This document shows, one piece after another, positions 1 through 8,939 of a DNA stretch of 64,000 nucleotides. The notes under the pieces were generated by a model. That model was not told where the DNA came from. It saw nothing but the letters and a program-made list of their open reading frames with translations, and ran no database searches. Within the stretch, counting starts at the first letter, position 1. Each line of letters begins with the position of its first letter. The translations under genes and the position numbers were made by a program. The stretch is from Sphingomonas sp. S2M10. GTDB taxonomy: Bacteria; Pseudomonadota; Alphaproteobacteria; Sphingomonadales; Sphingomonadaceae. Where the stretch lies: the NCBI RefSeq assembly GCF_012650175.1, contig NZ_JAAILI010000008.1, positions 124,001 through 188,000 of the forward strand. The letters are read 5' to 3'.

Positions 1-20
1 CGCAGCGTTCCCACCAATGG

Positions 21-40
21 ATCCCCGCCTTCGCGGGGAT
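21..40. repeat. REP-like GC hairpin overlapping the first start codon
   Basis: A perfect 8-bp inverted repeat (ATCCCCGC, 4-nt loop CTTC, GCGGGGAT). This hairpin type is common between genes in sphingomonads and Caulobacter. Its 3' arm supplies the first two bases of the ATG at 39, so the hairpin would hide the start codon and leaves no room for a Shine-Dalgarno sequence. Confidence 0.7.
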
Positions 41-2633
41 GACGGCTAAGGCGTTGGGACTGGCGTTCGTCTCGATCGCAGCCCTCGCCACCCCCGCCTG
101 GGCCGATCCCCGCCAGTCGCTGTCGCTCGACGGCGCCTGGGAAGTTCGCATCGACCCCAGCGACGCCGAGGCCGCCAAGGCGCACCCGAAGGAAGCCGCC
201 TGGTTCCCCGCCAAGGTGCCCGGCAGCGTCCAGCAGGACCTGATCGCGGCGAAGCGCGTGCCCGATCCGTACAAGGGCATCAACGAGGCGCCGATCCAAT
301 GGGCCGGCCGCACCCGCTGGCAGTTCCGCCGCACGCTCAACCTCACCCCGGCAATGCTGGCGCGCGACCATCTCGACCTGGTGTTCGACGGGCTCGACAC
401 CTTCGCCACGGTGACGCTCAACGGCCGCACACTGATCGAGACCGACAATGCCCATCGCCGCTGGCGGATCGACGCCAAGCAGGCGCTGAAGGCCGGATCC
501 AACGAGTTGGTCGTCACCATCGCCTCGCCGATCAGGACGCTGCAGCCGATGGTGCTGGCGGAGAAATTCCCGCTTCCCGGCGAATATGATTCCGCATTCG
601 GCGACGAGCCCAAGGGCAAGCAGACCTCGCCCTATATCCGCAAGCCCAAATATGATTACAGCTGGGATTGGGCGCCGCGCCTCGTCAAGATCGGCCTGTG
701 GCGGCCGGTGCGGCTGGAGGCGTGGGACGACGCCCGTATCGACGGCTTCCGTATCGACCAGGAAGCGCTGATCCCCGCCGAGGCGCGGCTGGTCGCGCGG
801 TGGAAGATCCTCACCGACATCGAGAAGTTGGTCACCGTCCGCACCCGCGTTACCGGCCCCGACGGCAAGACGGTCGAGGCCAGCCGCACCCTGGCGATCG
901 GCATGGGACGGAACGACGTCAGCGTCCCGCTCACCGTGCCCAAGCCCCAGCTCTGGTGGCCCGCCGGCTATGGCGCGCAGCCGCTCTACAAGGTCGAGGC
1001 GGTGCTCGAGGAGGACGGCGCCGTCACCGACCGCGTTTCCCAGCGCATCGGCCTGCGCACCGTCGAGCTGCTGACCCAGGGCGGCGGCTTCGGCTTCCGC
1101 GTCAACGGGCTGCGCATCTTCGCCAAGGGCGCGAACCTGATCCCGTTCGACATGTTCCCGAACAATGTCAGCGAAGCCCGGATGCGCCGCATTCTCGCCG
1201 ACGCGCGCGACACCAACATGAACATGATCCGCGTCTGGGGCGGCGGCTATTATCTCGACGACGCCTTCTACGCCGCCGCCGACGAGCTCGGGCTGATGGT
1301 GTGGCAGGACTTCATGTTCGGCGGCTCGATCACGCCGCCCGACGCGGCGTTCCGCGAGAATGTCCGGATCGAGGCCGAACAGCAGGTCGCCCGGCTCCAG
1401 CCGCATCCGTCCGTCATCGGCTGGAACGGCGGCAACGAAGTGCTGTCCGGCTGGGAAAACTGGTCCGATCGCAAGGCGTTCAAGAAGAATGTCGGCGCGG
1501 ACGCGCAGGAACGGATCGGCGCCGGCATGGCGGTGCTGTTCGATCGCACGCTGCGCATGGCGGTGGAGAAGGAAGCGCCCGGCACCACCTATTGGCCGGG
1601 CTCGCCCTCGAACGACTATACCGGCCCGGTCGATACCGATGCCACCGGCGACCGCCATTTCTGGGATGTCTGGTCGGGCTCCAAGCCGGTCGAGAAGTAT
1701 CTGAACGGCTGCGCGCGGTTCATGTCCGAGTACGGCTTCCAGGCGATGCCGAACCTGTCGACGATCCGCGGCTTCGCCGGCACCCGTCCGCTGGCGATCG
1801 ACAGCCCGGTGCTCAAGGCGCACCAGAAGTTCCTGGCCGGCGAAGGAAACAGCCGCCTCCAGCTCTATCTCGACCAGCGGCTGCGCAAGCCCGCCGACTT
1901 CGCCGATCTCGTCTATCTCACCCAGGTGAACCAGATGCAGGCGATCGGCATGGCGGCGCGCCACCACCGCGCCTGCGCGCCGATCACCATGGGGTCGCTC
2001 TACTGGCAGCTCAACGATGCCTGGCCGGCGATCAGTTGGTCGAGCATCGACTATGACGGCCAGTGGAAGCTGCTCCAATATGAGGCGCGCCGGATGTTCG
2101 CGCCCCAGGCGATCATCGCCGAGCACAAGGACGGCGCGACCCGCCTCGCTGCCGTGTCCGACGCGACCGACCTGCTCGCCGCCGAATGGCGCGTCCGCGG
2201 CTTCACCATGGACGGCAAGCCGCTGGGCGCGAAGGCGGAGACGTTCGACCTGTCGAACGGGTCGCTCGAACTCGCCACGATCGCCGATGCCGACCTGTTC
2301 GGCGCCGCTGCACCCGCCAACAGCTATGCCGTCGCCGAGCTGTGGATCGGCGGCAAGCCGGTCTCGCGTGCAATCGTCGAGCGGGTGCTGCCCAAGGACA
2401 TGGCCTATCCCGCCCCCCGCCTGTCGGTGCGCTGGCAGGGCAAGCAGGTGACGATCACCGCCGGCGCGCTCGCCCGTGCGGTGATGCTCGATTTCGGCAC
2501 CACCGTGGCGCAGCCGAGCGATAATGGCTTCGACCTGCTGCCGGGCGAGAGCCGCACCCTCACCGTCACGTCCGAGGCGAATGCTGCTACGCTCGCCCGC
2601 ACCCTCACCCTCCGCACGCTGGGACCCCGTTGA
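39..2633 (+). CDS. Exported beta-mannosidase, GH2
   Basis: Removes terminal beta-1,4-linked mannose, here probably the core mannose of N-glycans. Residues 1-22 form a signal peptide (Lys near the N-terminus, hydrophobic core, cleavage after AWA), so it acts in the periplasm or outside. The GH2 order is visible: sugar-binding sandwich, Ig-like domain, then TIM barrel. Acid/base Glu is E467 in WNGGNE and the nucleophile is E564 in SEYGFQ; both sit in sequence typical of beta-mannosidases rather than beta-galactosidases. Length (864 aa) is normal. It opens a run of six hydrolase genes and its TGA overlaps the next ATG by one base. The start is uncertain: ATG 39 lies in a hairpin, and TTG at 54 is an in-frame alternative with a poorer signal peptide. 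Confidence 0.9.
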   Translation: MTAKALGLAFVSIAALATPAWADPRQSLSLDGAWEVRIDPSDAEAAKAHPKEAAWFPAKVPGSVQQDLIAAKRVPDPYKGINEAPIQWAGRTRWQFRRTLNLTPAMLARDHLDLVFDGLDTFATVTLNGRTLIETDNAHRRWRIDAKQALKAGSNELVVTIASPIRTLQPMVLAEKFPLPGEYDSAFGDEPKGKQTSPYIRKPKYDYSWDWAPRLVKIGLWRPVRLEAWDDARIDGFRIDQEALIPAEARLVARWKILTDIEKLVTVRTRVTGPDGKTVEASRTLAIGMGRNDVSVPLTVPKPQLWWPAGYGAQPLYKVEAVLEEDGAVTDRVSQRIGLRTVELLTQGGGFGFRVNGLRIFAKGANLIPFDMFPNNVSEARMRRILADARDTNMNMIRVWGGGYYLDDAFYAAADELGLMVWQDFMFGGSITPPDAAFRENVRIEAEQQVARLQPHPSVIGWNGGNEVLSGWENWSDRKAFKKNVGADAQERIGAGMAVLFDRTLRMAVEKEAPGTTYWPGSPSNDYTGPVDTDATGDRHFWDVWSGSKPVEKYLNGCARFMSEYGFQAMPNLSTIRGFAGTRPLAIDSPVLKAHQKFLAGEGNSRLQLYLDQRLRKPADFADLVYLTQVNQMQAIGMAARHHRACAPITMGSLYWQLNDAWPAISWSSIDYDGQWKLLQYEARRMFAPQAIIAEHKDGATRLAAVSDATDLLAAEWRVRGFTMDGKPLGAKAETFDLSNGSLELATIADADLFGAAAPANSYAVAELWIGGKPVSRAIVERVLPKDMAYPAPRLSVRWQGKQVTITAGALARAVMLDFGTTVAQPSDNGFDLLPGESRTLTVTSEANAATLARTLTLRTLGPR

Positions 2634-5194
2634 TGCCCCTCCTCCCCCTGCTCCTCCTCGCCGGCGACCCTGACCCGGTTACCGACGCCATCGCCAAGAT
2701 GACGATCGAGCAAAAGGCCGCCCAGCTCCAGAGCACCGCGCCCGCCGATCCGGAGATCGGCCTGCCCGCCTATGACTGGTGGAACGAAGGCCTGCACGGC
2801 CTCGCCCGTGACGGCTATGCCACCGTTTTCCCCCAGGCCATCGGCCTCGCCGCGACGTGGGACGTGCCGTTGCTCCACAAGGTGGGCGACACCGTCGCCA
2901 CCGAGGCGCGCGCCAAGTTCAACGCCAAGCCGGTGACCGCCAATCGCAAGATCTACGAGGGGCTGACGATCTGGTCGCCCAACATCAACATCTTCCGCGA
3001 TCCGCGCTGGGGCCGGGGGCAGGAAACCTATGGCGAGGATCCCTTCCTCAGCGGCCATCTCGCGATCGGTTTCATCCAGGGGCTGCAAGGGCCGGACCCG
3101 GCGCACCCCAAGGTAATCGCCACGCCGAAGCATTTCGCGGTGCATAGCGGACCCGAGGCGGGGCGCGACGGCTTCGACGTCGATCCCAGCCCGCAGGACA
3201 TGGAGTCCACCTACACCCCCGCCTTCCGCCTCGCGATCACCGAAGGCAAGGCGCAGTCGGTGATGTGTGCGTACAACTCGATCCACGGGACGCCGGCCTG
3301 CGCCTCGGGCGGGCTGCTCAACGATCGGCTGCGCAAGGAGTGGGGCTTTACCGGCCTTACCGTCTCGGACTGCGATGCGGTGGCGAACATCCATCTGTTT
3401 CATCATTATCGCCTGGACGCCGCGGAAGCTTCCGCCGCCGCGATCAAGGGCGGCATGGACCTGAACTGCGGCACCACCTATGCTGCGCTGCCGGAAGCGG
3501 TGAAGCGCGGGCTGGTCAGCGAAGCCGAAGTCGATGTGGCACTGAAGCGCGCGCTGGACGCCCGCCGCGCGCTGGGCATCGCCTTCGGCGGCGCCAATCC
3601 GTGGAGCAAGATCAAGCCCGGCGAGCGCGGCACCCCCGCCCGCCGCGCGCTGGCGCTGGAAGCCGCGCGCAAGGCAATCGTGCTGCTCAAGAATGACGGC
3701 GACCGCCTGCCGCTGACCTCGGGCGGCCGCATCGCAGTGATCGGTGCCAATGCCGATGATCTCGGCGTGCTGGAAGGCAATTATCACGGCACGGCGAAGG
3801 ATCCGGTCACCCCGCTCGACGGCATCCGCCGGCAGTTCGGCGCGGACCGCGTCCTGTACGCGCAAGGCGCGCAGCTGGCCGAGGGCGGCGCGGTGATCAT
3901 GCCGGAAACCGCCTTTCGCGCGGACGGCAAGACCGGGCTCAAGGCGGAATATTTCGCCTCGCCGACGGTGACCGGTACGCCGGTCGCCACCCGGCAGGAC
4001 CGCCGGATCGACTTCAACTATACTCGCGCCGCACCGCTGCCGGGGCTCGACCCCACCGGCTTCGCGGTGCGCTGGAGCGGCGAGTTCACGCCCCCGGGCG
4101 CCGGCGACTATGCGCTCGCGATCGACATTCCCGCCTGCTGGAAGGATTGCACCACCCACGACGCGGTGCGGCTGTGGGTGGACGGCAAGCTGCTGCACGA
4201 CGGCCCGCTCGGCAAGGCGCGCGTGGCGGTCAAGGTCGCCAGCGACGGTCGCCCCGTGCCCTTCCGCATGGAAATCGATCATCGCGGCGAGGATTTCGGC
4301 GTCCGCCTGATGTGGCAGCCCCCCGCCGAGCCGATGCTCGCCCAGGCGATCGAGGTCGCCAAGAACGCCGACACGATCGTCGCCGTGCTCGGCCTGTCGC
4401 CCGATCTCGAGGGCGAGGCGCTCAGCGTCTCGATCCCCGGCTTTGTCGGCGGCGACCGGACCGACATTGCCCTGCCCCGCCCGCAGCTTGAGCTGCTCAA
4501 GGCGCTGCGCAAGACCGGCAAGCCGCTGGTCCTGGTCCTCACCAGCGGCAGCGCGGTGGCGGTAGATCCGAGCCTTGCCGACGCGATCCTCGAAGCCTGG
4601 TACCCGGGCGAGGAAGGCGGCACCGCGATCGCCGAGACGCTGGCCGGCAAGAACAACCCCTCGGGCCGCCTGCCGCTGACCTTCTACGCCTCGACCGACG
4701 ACCTGCCGGCGTTCGTCGATTACGGCATGAAGGAGCGCACCTATCGCTTCTTCACCGGCAAGCCGCTCTGGGGTTTCGGCCATGGGCTGAGCTATACCAA
4801 GTTCGCCTATGGCGACGTGGCGGTGAAGGCCGCGGGCATTGGCCAGCCGGTGCAGGTCAGCGCCAGGCTTACCAATGCGGGGAACCGTAGCGGTGAGGAA
4901 GTGACACAGGTCTATGTGATCACGCCCGATGCCGGCAAACCAGGCGGGTTCACTACGCCCGTTCTCCAGCGCCAACTCGCCGGCTTCCAGCGCGCCGCGC
5001 TCGCGCCGGGCAAATCGGCCAGCCTGTCGTTCACGCTCGATCCGCGCAGCATCAGCAGCGTCGCGCGCGACGGCACCCGCCGGGTGTTGCCGGGCACCTA
5101 TCGCGTGTGGATCGGCGGCGGCCAGCCTGGCGACGGCGCCGGTGGGTGGGCCGAATTCACGCTGAACGGTGACGCGCAGGTGCTGCCGAAATGA
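2633..5194 (+). CDS. Glycoside hydrolase family 3 with PA14 insert; probable beta-xylosidase
   Basis: Hydrolyses non-reducing terminal beta-linked sugars. The motif YDWWNEGLHGLAR near residue 45 and nucleophile D246 in SDCDAV are those of GH3 beta-xylosidase/beta-glucosidase types, not GH3 N-acetylglucosaminidases. Order: GH3 N-terminal barrel (about 20-310), C-terminal sandwich domain split by a PA14 carbohydrate-binding module (about 434-562), fibronectin III-like tail (about 735-850). A very short hydrophobic N-terminus (MPLLPLLLLAGDP) may be a weak signal peptide. Start ATG 2633 overlaps the previous TGA; a TTG one codon earlier is possible. In the Xanthomonas nix cluster the GH3 enzyme NixI removes core beta-1,2-xylose of plant N-glycans, and the same role is inferred here from the neighbours. 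Beta-glucosidase activity cannot be excluded. Confidence 0.85.
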   Translation: MPLLPLLLLAGDPDPVTDAIAKMTIEQKAAQLQSTAPADPEIGLPAYDWWNEGLHGLARDGYATVFPQAIGLAATWDVPLLHKVGDTVATEARAKFNAKPVTANRKIYEGLTIWSPNINIFRDPRWGRGQETYGEDPFLSGHLAIGFIQGLQGPDPAHPKVIATPKHFAVHSGPEAGRDGFDVDPSPQDMESTYTPAFRLAITEGKAQSVMCAYNSIHGTPACASGGLLNDRLRKEWGFTGLTVSDCDAVANIHLFHHYRLDAAEASAAAIKGGMDLNCGTTYAALPEAVKRGLVSEAEVDVALKRALDARRALGIAFGGANPWSKIKPGERGTPARRALALEAARKAIVLLKNDGDRLPLTSGGRIAVIGANADDLGVLEGNYHGTAKDPVTPLDGIRRQFGADRVLYAQGAQLAEGGAVIMPETAFRADGKTGLKAEYFASPTVTGTPVATRQDRRIDFNYTRAAPLPGLDPTGFAVRWSGEFTPPGAGDYALAIDIPACWKDCTTHDAVRLWVDGKLLHDGPLGKARVAVKVASDGRPVPFRMEIDHRGEDFGVRLMWQPPAEPMLAQAIEVAKNADTIVAVLGLSPDLEGEALSVSIPGFVGGDRTDIALPRPQLELLKALRKTGKPLVLVLTSGSAVAVDPSLADAILEAWYPGEEGGTAIAETLAGKNNPSGRLPLTFYASTDDLPAFVDYGMKERTYRFFTGKPLWGFGHGLSYTKFAYGDVAVKAAGIGQPVQVSARLTNAGNRSGEEVTQVYVITPDAGKPGGFTTPVLQRQLAGFQRAALAPGKSASLSFTLDPRSISSVARDGTRRVLPGTYRVWIGGGQPGDGAGGWAEFTLNGDAQVLPK

Positions 5195-6618
5195 TGGACC
5201 GCCGCACCCTGCTCGGCTCAGGCCTCGCGCTCGCCGCCACGCCTGCCTTCGCCGCGGACACGCCCGGCTTCGTCAGCAAGCGCCCCGCGCCGGCCGACCG
5301 CCGCTTCGTCAGCAAGGCGGTCGAGCGCGAAATCGCGCGCGTTTCCAGCAAGATCGCCGATCCCAAGCTGCGCTGGATGTTCGGCAACTGCTATCCCAAC
5401 ACGCTCGACACCACGGTGAAGATGGGCACGGTGGACGGCAAACCCGACGCCTTCGTCATCACCGGCGACATCAACGCGCTGTGGCTGCGCGACAGTTCGG
5501 CCCAAGTCCGGCCCTATCTGCACCTTGCGAAGGAAGACGCCGATCTCCGCCGGCTCTACCATGGGCTCATTGCCCGCCAGGCGCGCTGTGTCCTGCTCGA
5601 TCCTTACGCCAACGCCTTTCTCGAAGACACCAATGCGCGCACCGAGTTGAGCTGGGCGCTGCACGACAAGACCGAGATGAAGCCGGGCGTGGCCGAACGG
5701 AAATGGGAGATCGACAGCCTCTGCTATCCCATCCGTCTTGCGCACGACTATTGGAAGGCCACCGGTGACACCACGCCCTTCGACGCGACCTGGGCGGCGG
5801 CGGCACGCACGACGATCCGCACCTTCCGCGAACAGCAGCGCAAGGACGGACCAGGCCCCTATCGCTTCCTGCGTAGCAGCGACCGGCCAACCGAAACGCT
5901 GATGCTCGACGGCTATGGCCCGCCCAGCCGACCGGTGGGACTGATCCATTCGGGCTTTCGTCCCTCCGACGATGCCTGCGTCTACCCCTTCTTGATACCC
6001 TCCAATCACTTTGCGGTGACGACGCTGCGTGAACTGGCCGTGCTGGCCATGGCGGCACGTCAGGATGCAGCGCTGGCCAGCGACGCCACGGCGCTTGCCG
6101 ACGAGGTTGCCGCAGCACTTCGCGACTATGGCACGATGCGGCTGCGGGACGGGCGCGAAGTGATCGCTTTTGAGGTGGACGGTTTCGGCAACGCCATCTT
6201 CATGGACGACGCCAATGTGCCGTCGCTTTCCAGCCTTGCCTATCTGCGCTGCGTCGATCGCGGCAACCCGCTTTGGCAGCGTACTGCCGCCGCCGCATGG
6301 AGCGACGCCAATCCCTATTGGTCGCGCGGCGAAGCGGTAGAGGGTATCGGTGGACCGCATGTCGGGCTCGGCCAAATTTGGCCCATGTCACTGATAATTC
6401 GCGGTTTTAGCTATGACAACGATATGCAAACGCTTCGCAATATCCTGCGAATGCTTAGCAATAGCGATGCAGGCACCGGCTTCATCCACGAGGCCGTGGA
6501 TCAGAACGACCCGGCCAAATTCACTCGCGACTGGTTCGCCTGGGCCAATGGCCTGTTCGGCGAACTGCTGGTTCATCTGGCTGCGGCGCAGCCCAAGCTC
6601 CTTCAGGAAATGCTGTGA
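5191..6618 (+). CDS. Exo-alpha-1,6-mannosidase, GH125
   Basis: Metal-independent exo-alpha-1,6-mannosidase (formerly DUF1237). The family block from about residue 68, including NCYPNTLDTTVKMG and ITGDINALWLRDSSAQ, is clear, as are the C-terminal HVGLGQIWPMSLI and FIHEAVDQNDP segments. Length (475 aa) is usual. The N-terminus (MDRRTLLGSGLALAATPAFA) is a Tat-like signal with an RR pair. The first ATG overlaps the GH3 stop (ATGA); a second in-frame ATG follows immediately. In the Xanthomonas nix system GH125 (NixL) acts after GH92 and GH3 to take the alpha-1,6-mannose from the core, leaving the beta-mannose for GH2, all of which are present here. Confidence 0.92.
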   Translation: MMDRRTLLGSGLALAATPAFAADTPGFVSKRPAPADRRFVSKAVEREIARVSSKIADPKLRWMFGNCYPNTLDTTVKMGTVDGKPDAFVITGDINALWLRDSSAQVRPYLHLAKEDADLRRLYHGLIARQARCVLLDPYANAFLEDTNARTELSWALHDKTEMKPGVAERKWEIDSLCYPIRLAHDYWKATGDTTPFDATWAAAARTTIRTFREQQRKDGPGPYRFLRSSDRPTETLMLDGYGPPSRPVGLIHSGFRPSDDACVYPFLIPSNHFAVTTLRELAVLAMAARQDAALASDATALADEVAAALRDYGTMRLRDGREVIAFEVDGFGNAIFMDDANVPSLSSLAYLRCVDRGNPLWQRTAAAAWSDANPYWSRGEAVEGIGGPHVGLGQIWPMSLIIRGFSYDNDMQTLRNILRMLSNSDAGTGFIHEAVDQNDPAKFTRDWFAWANGLFGELLVHLAAAQPKLLQEML

Positions 6619-8939
6619 TCCTCTCTCGTCGCCGCCTGCTCGCCACCAGCGCAATAGGCCTTATCGCCGCTGCCGATACGCGAACCGCAATGGCAAAATC
6701 TAGCGGCGAAGCTGCACCAAATCTGTTCACCGGCACGGGCGGTACCGGCCATACCTACCCCGGCGCTACCCTGCCCTTCGGCATGGTGCAGTTGAGCCCG
6801 GACACCGGCGTTGAGCGGTGGGAAACCTGTTCGGGCTATTATCACAGCGACGGCTCGATCCTCGGCTTCTCGCATACCCATCTCTCCGGGACCGGTATCG
6901 GCGACATGCTCGATCTGCTGGTGGCTCCCGGTCGCGGTCCGGTGATGCTGCAGCCGGGTACGCGGGAAAAGCCCGAAACCGGCTATCGCCAGCGCTACCG
7001 GGACGAGCATGCCGAGCCCGGCTATTACCACGTCGCGCTCGACAACGGGGTGCGCGCGGAGCTGACCGTTACCGAACGAACCGGCTGGCATCGCTACACC
7101 TTCCCGGCGGGCGCCGGCCACATCCTGCTCGATCTGTCGCATTTGGTGCTCGACGGCTCGGACAGCCCGCCGCTGATCGCCGACGCGCTTATGGAAATGG
7201 CGCCGGACGGCACGATCACCGGCCAGCGACAAGTTTTTCGATGGGCCAAGGGGCGCAAGATCTTCTTCGCGCTCCAGCTCTCGCGCCAGCCCGATCGCAT
7301 CACCCTCTACGGTGACGGCGACGCCGAGCAACCCGCCGGCAGCCGCAAGGTCACCGGACGGCGACTGAAGGCGGTGCTGCACTATGCGGATGCCGGAAAG
7401 GCCCCGATCCTCGTACGTTGCGGCATTTCCGGCGTAGATGCAGCCGGGTCGCGGGCCAATCTTGTCACCGAAGCGCGACATTGGGACTTCGACCGTACGC
7501 GCCGCAATGCCACCAGGCGGTGGCAACTCGCGCTCGACACAATCAAGGTCGAAGGGGGAACCGCGGACCAGCGGACGATCCTGAGCACATCGCTCTACCA
7601 TGCCCATCTCGCGCCGACGCTGTTTTCCGACGCCGATGGCCGCTATCCCGGCATGGACGGCCAGATCCACAGCGTGCCCAAGGGCGGCGCGGCCTACAGC
7701 ACCTATTCGCTCTGGGACACCTATCGCGCACTCCACCCGTTGCTTACCCTGATCGCGCCGGATCGTACCAAGTCGCTGATCGATGACATGATCCGCCAGA
7801 CCGCCCAATCGCCCTATGGCCCGCTGGTCTGGCCGCTGCAGGGCAAGGAAACGGGCACGATGATCGGCTGGCACGGCGTCGTGCCGCTCGCCGAGGCGCA
7901 GGCCAAGGGGATCGCGGCCGATTACGCCGCCGCCTGGCCTGCGATCCGCCGGCGCAGCTTCGATTTCACCGCGCCGGACAAGGACAATAGCAAGGGGCGT
8001 GATCTCTATGACCGCCTGGGTTTTGTGCCTGCGGACAAGTGGTTCGAGAGCGTCAGCCGCACCCAGGAATATGCTTATGACGACTGGGCGTCCGCGCGTC
8101 TCGCCGCTGCGATCGGCGAAACGCGCGATGCCGAGCGGCTCGCCAAGCGGTCGGGCAACTGGCGCAACGTCATCGACGGCAGCATCGGCTTCGCGCGCCC
8201 GCGCTTCGCCGACGGCAGCTGGTGGACGCCCTATGACCCCATCCAGCTCGGCCACATGCCCAAGCCGTGGTGGCGCGACTATACCGAGGCGAATGGCTGG
8301 CAGGCGACGTTCCTCAACCAGCATGACGCCTATGGCCTGATCGCGCACATGGGCGGCGACGCCAAGTTCGAGGCGAAGCTGGATGCGCTGTTCAGCGCGC
8401 CGTCCACCCTGCCAGACAATGCGCCGCCGGACATCTCTGGGCTCGTCGGCCAATATGCGCACGGTAACGAGCCGGACCAGCACGCCGCCTATCTCTATGC
8501 CTATGCCGGTGCGCCGTGGAAGACGCAGGCAATGGTGCGGCGGCTCTGCACCGAAATGTACAAGAACGATCCAGACGGGATCATCGGCAATGACGATTGC
8601 GGGCAGATGAGCGCCTGGTTCGTCTTCTCGGCGCTCGGCTTCTATCCGGTAGACCCGGTCGAAGCCGTCTATGTCTTCGGCTCGCCGTTGTTCGAGCGGG
8701 CCGAGGTGACAGTCGGCAAGGGCCGGAAGCTGATGATCGAGGCGCCAGGCAATCGCGCCGACACGCCCTACATCGCGGCGGTGGCCTGGAACGGCAAGCC
8801 GTGGCGCAAGAGCTGGATCGCGCACGCCGATTTGGTGCAGGGCGGTACGCTCCGCTTCACCATGTCGGACAAGCCGAACACCGCGTTCGGGCGCAGGCTT
8901 GCCGATCGGCCACCATCCAACGGCCGCACGCCCGCCTGA
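6615..8939 (+). CDS. Alpha-mannosidase, GH92 (Ca-dependent)
   Basis: Inverting exo-alpha-mannosidase of the GH92 family (alpha-1,2 or alpha-1,3/1,6 specificity). The family start LFTGTGGTGHTYPGATLPFG, the acid E619 in HGNEPDQH and the catalytic aspartates D660/D661 in GNDDCGQMSAW are all intact over 774 aa. The N-terminus (ILSRRRLLATSAIGLIAAA) is a Tat-like signal. The gene starts with GTG at 6615, overlapping the GH125 stop by four bases (GTGA), so translation is probably coupled. GH92 removal of alpha-1,3-mannose is the prerequisite first step for plant N-glycan breakdown in the Xanthomonas nix pathway; linkage specificity cannot be read from sequence here. Confidence 0.93.
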   Translation: MILSRRRLLATSAIGLIAAADTRTAMAKSSGEAAPNLFTGTGGTGHTYPGATLPFGMVQLSPDTGVERWETCSGYYHSDGSILGFSHTHLSGTGIGDMLDLLVAPGRGPVMLQPGTREKPETGYRQRYRDEHAEPGYYHVALDNGVRAELTVTERTGWHRYTFPAGAGHILLDLSHLVLDGSDSPPLIADALMEMAPDGTITGQRQVFRWAKGRKIFFALQLSRQPDRITLYGDGDAEQPAGSRKVTGRRLKAVLHYADAGKAPILVRCGISGVDAAGSRANLVTEARHWDFDRTRRNATRRWQLALDTIKVEGGTADQRTILSTSLYHAHLAPTLFSDADGRYPGMDGQIHSVPKGGAAYSTYSLWDTYRALHPLLTLIAPDRTKSLIDDMIRQTAQSPYGPLVWPLQGKETGTMIGWHGVVPLAEAQAKGIAADYAAAWPAIRRRSFDFTAPDKDNSKGRDLYDRLGFVPADKWFESVSRTQEYAYDDWASARLAAAIGETRDAERLAKRSGNWRNVIDGSIGFARPRFADGSWWTPYDPIQLGHMPKPWWRDYTEANGWQATFLNQHDAYGLIAHMGGDAKFEAKLDALFSAPSTLPDNAPPDISGLVGQYAHGNEPDQHAAYLYAYAGAPWKTQAMVRRLCTEMYKNDPDGIIGNDDCGQMSAWFVFSALGFYPVDPVEAVYVFGSPLFERAEVTVGKGRKLMIEAPGNRADTPYIAAVAWNGKPWRKSWIAHADLVQGGTLRFTMSDKPNTAFGRRLADRPPSNGRTPA

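Noticed and set aside
2405..4975. Long minus-strand open frame opposite the GH3 gene
   Set aside because: Low-complexity Arg/Gly/Ala/His-rich translation with no domain; a mirror of high-GC codon bias in the GH3 gene.
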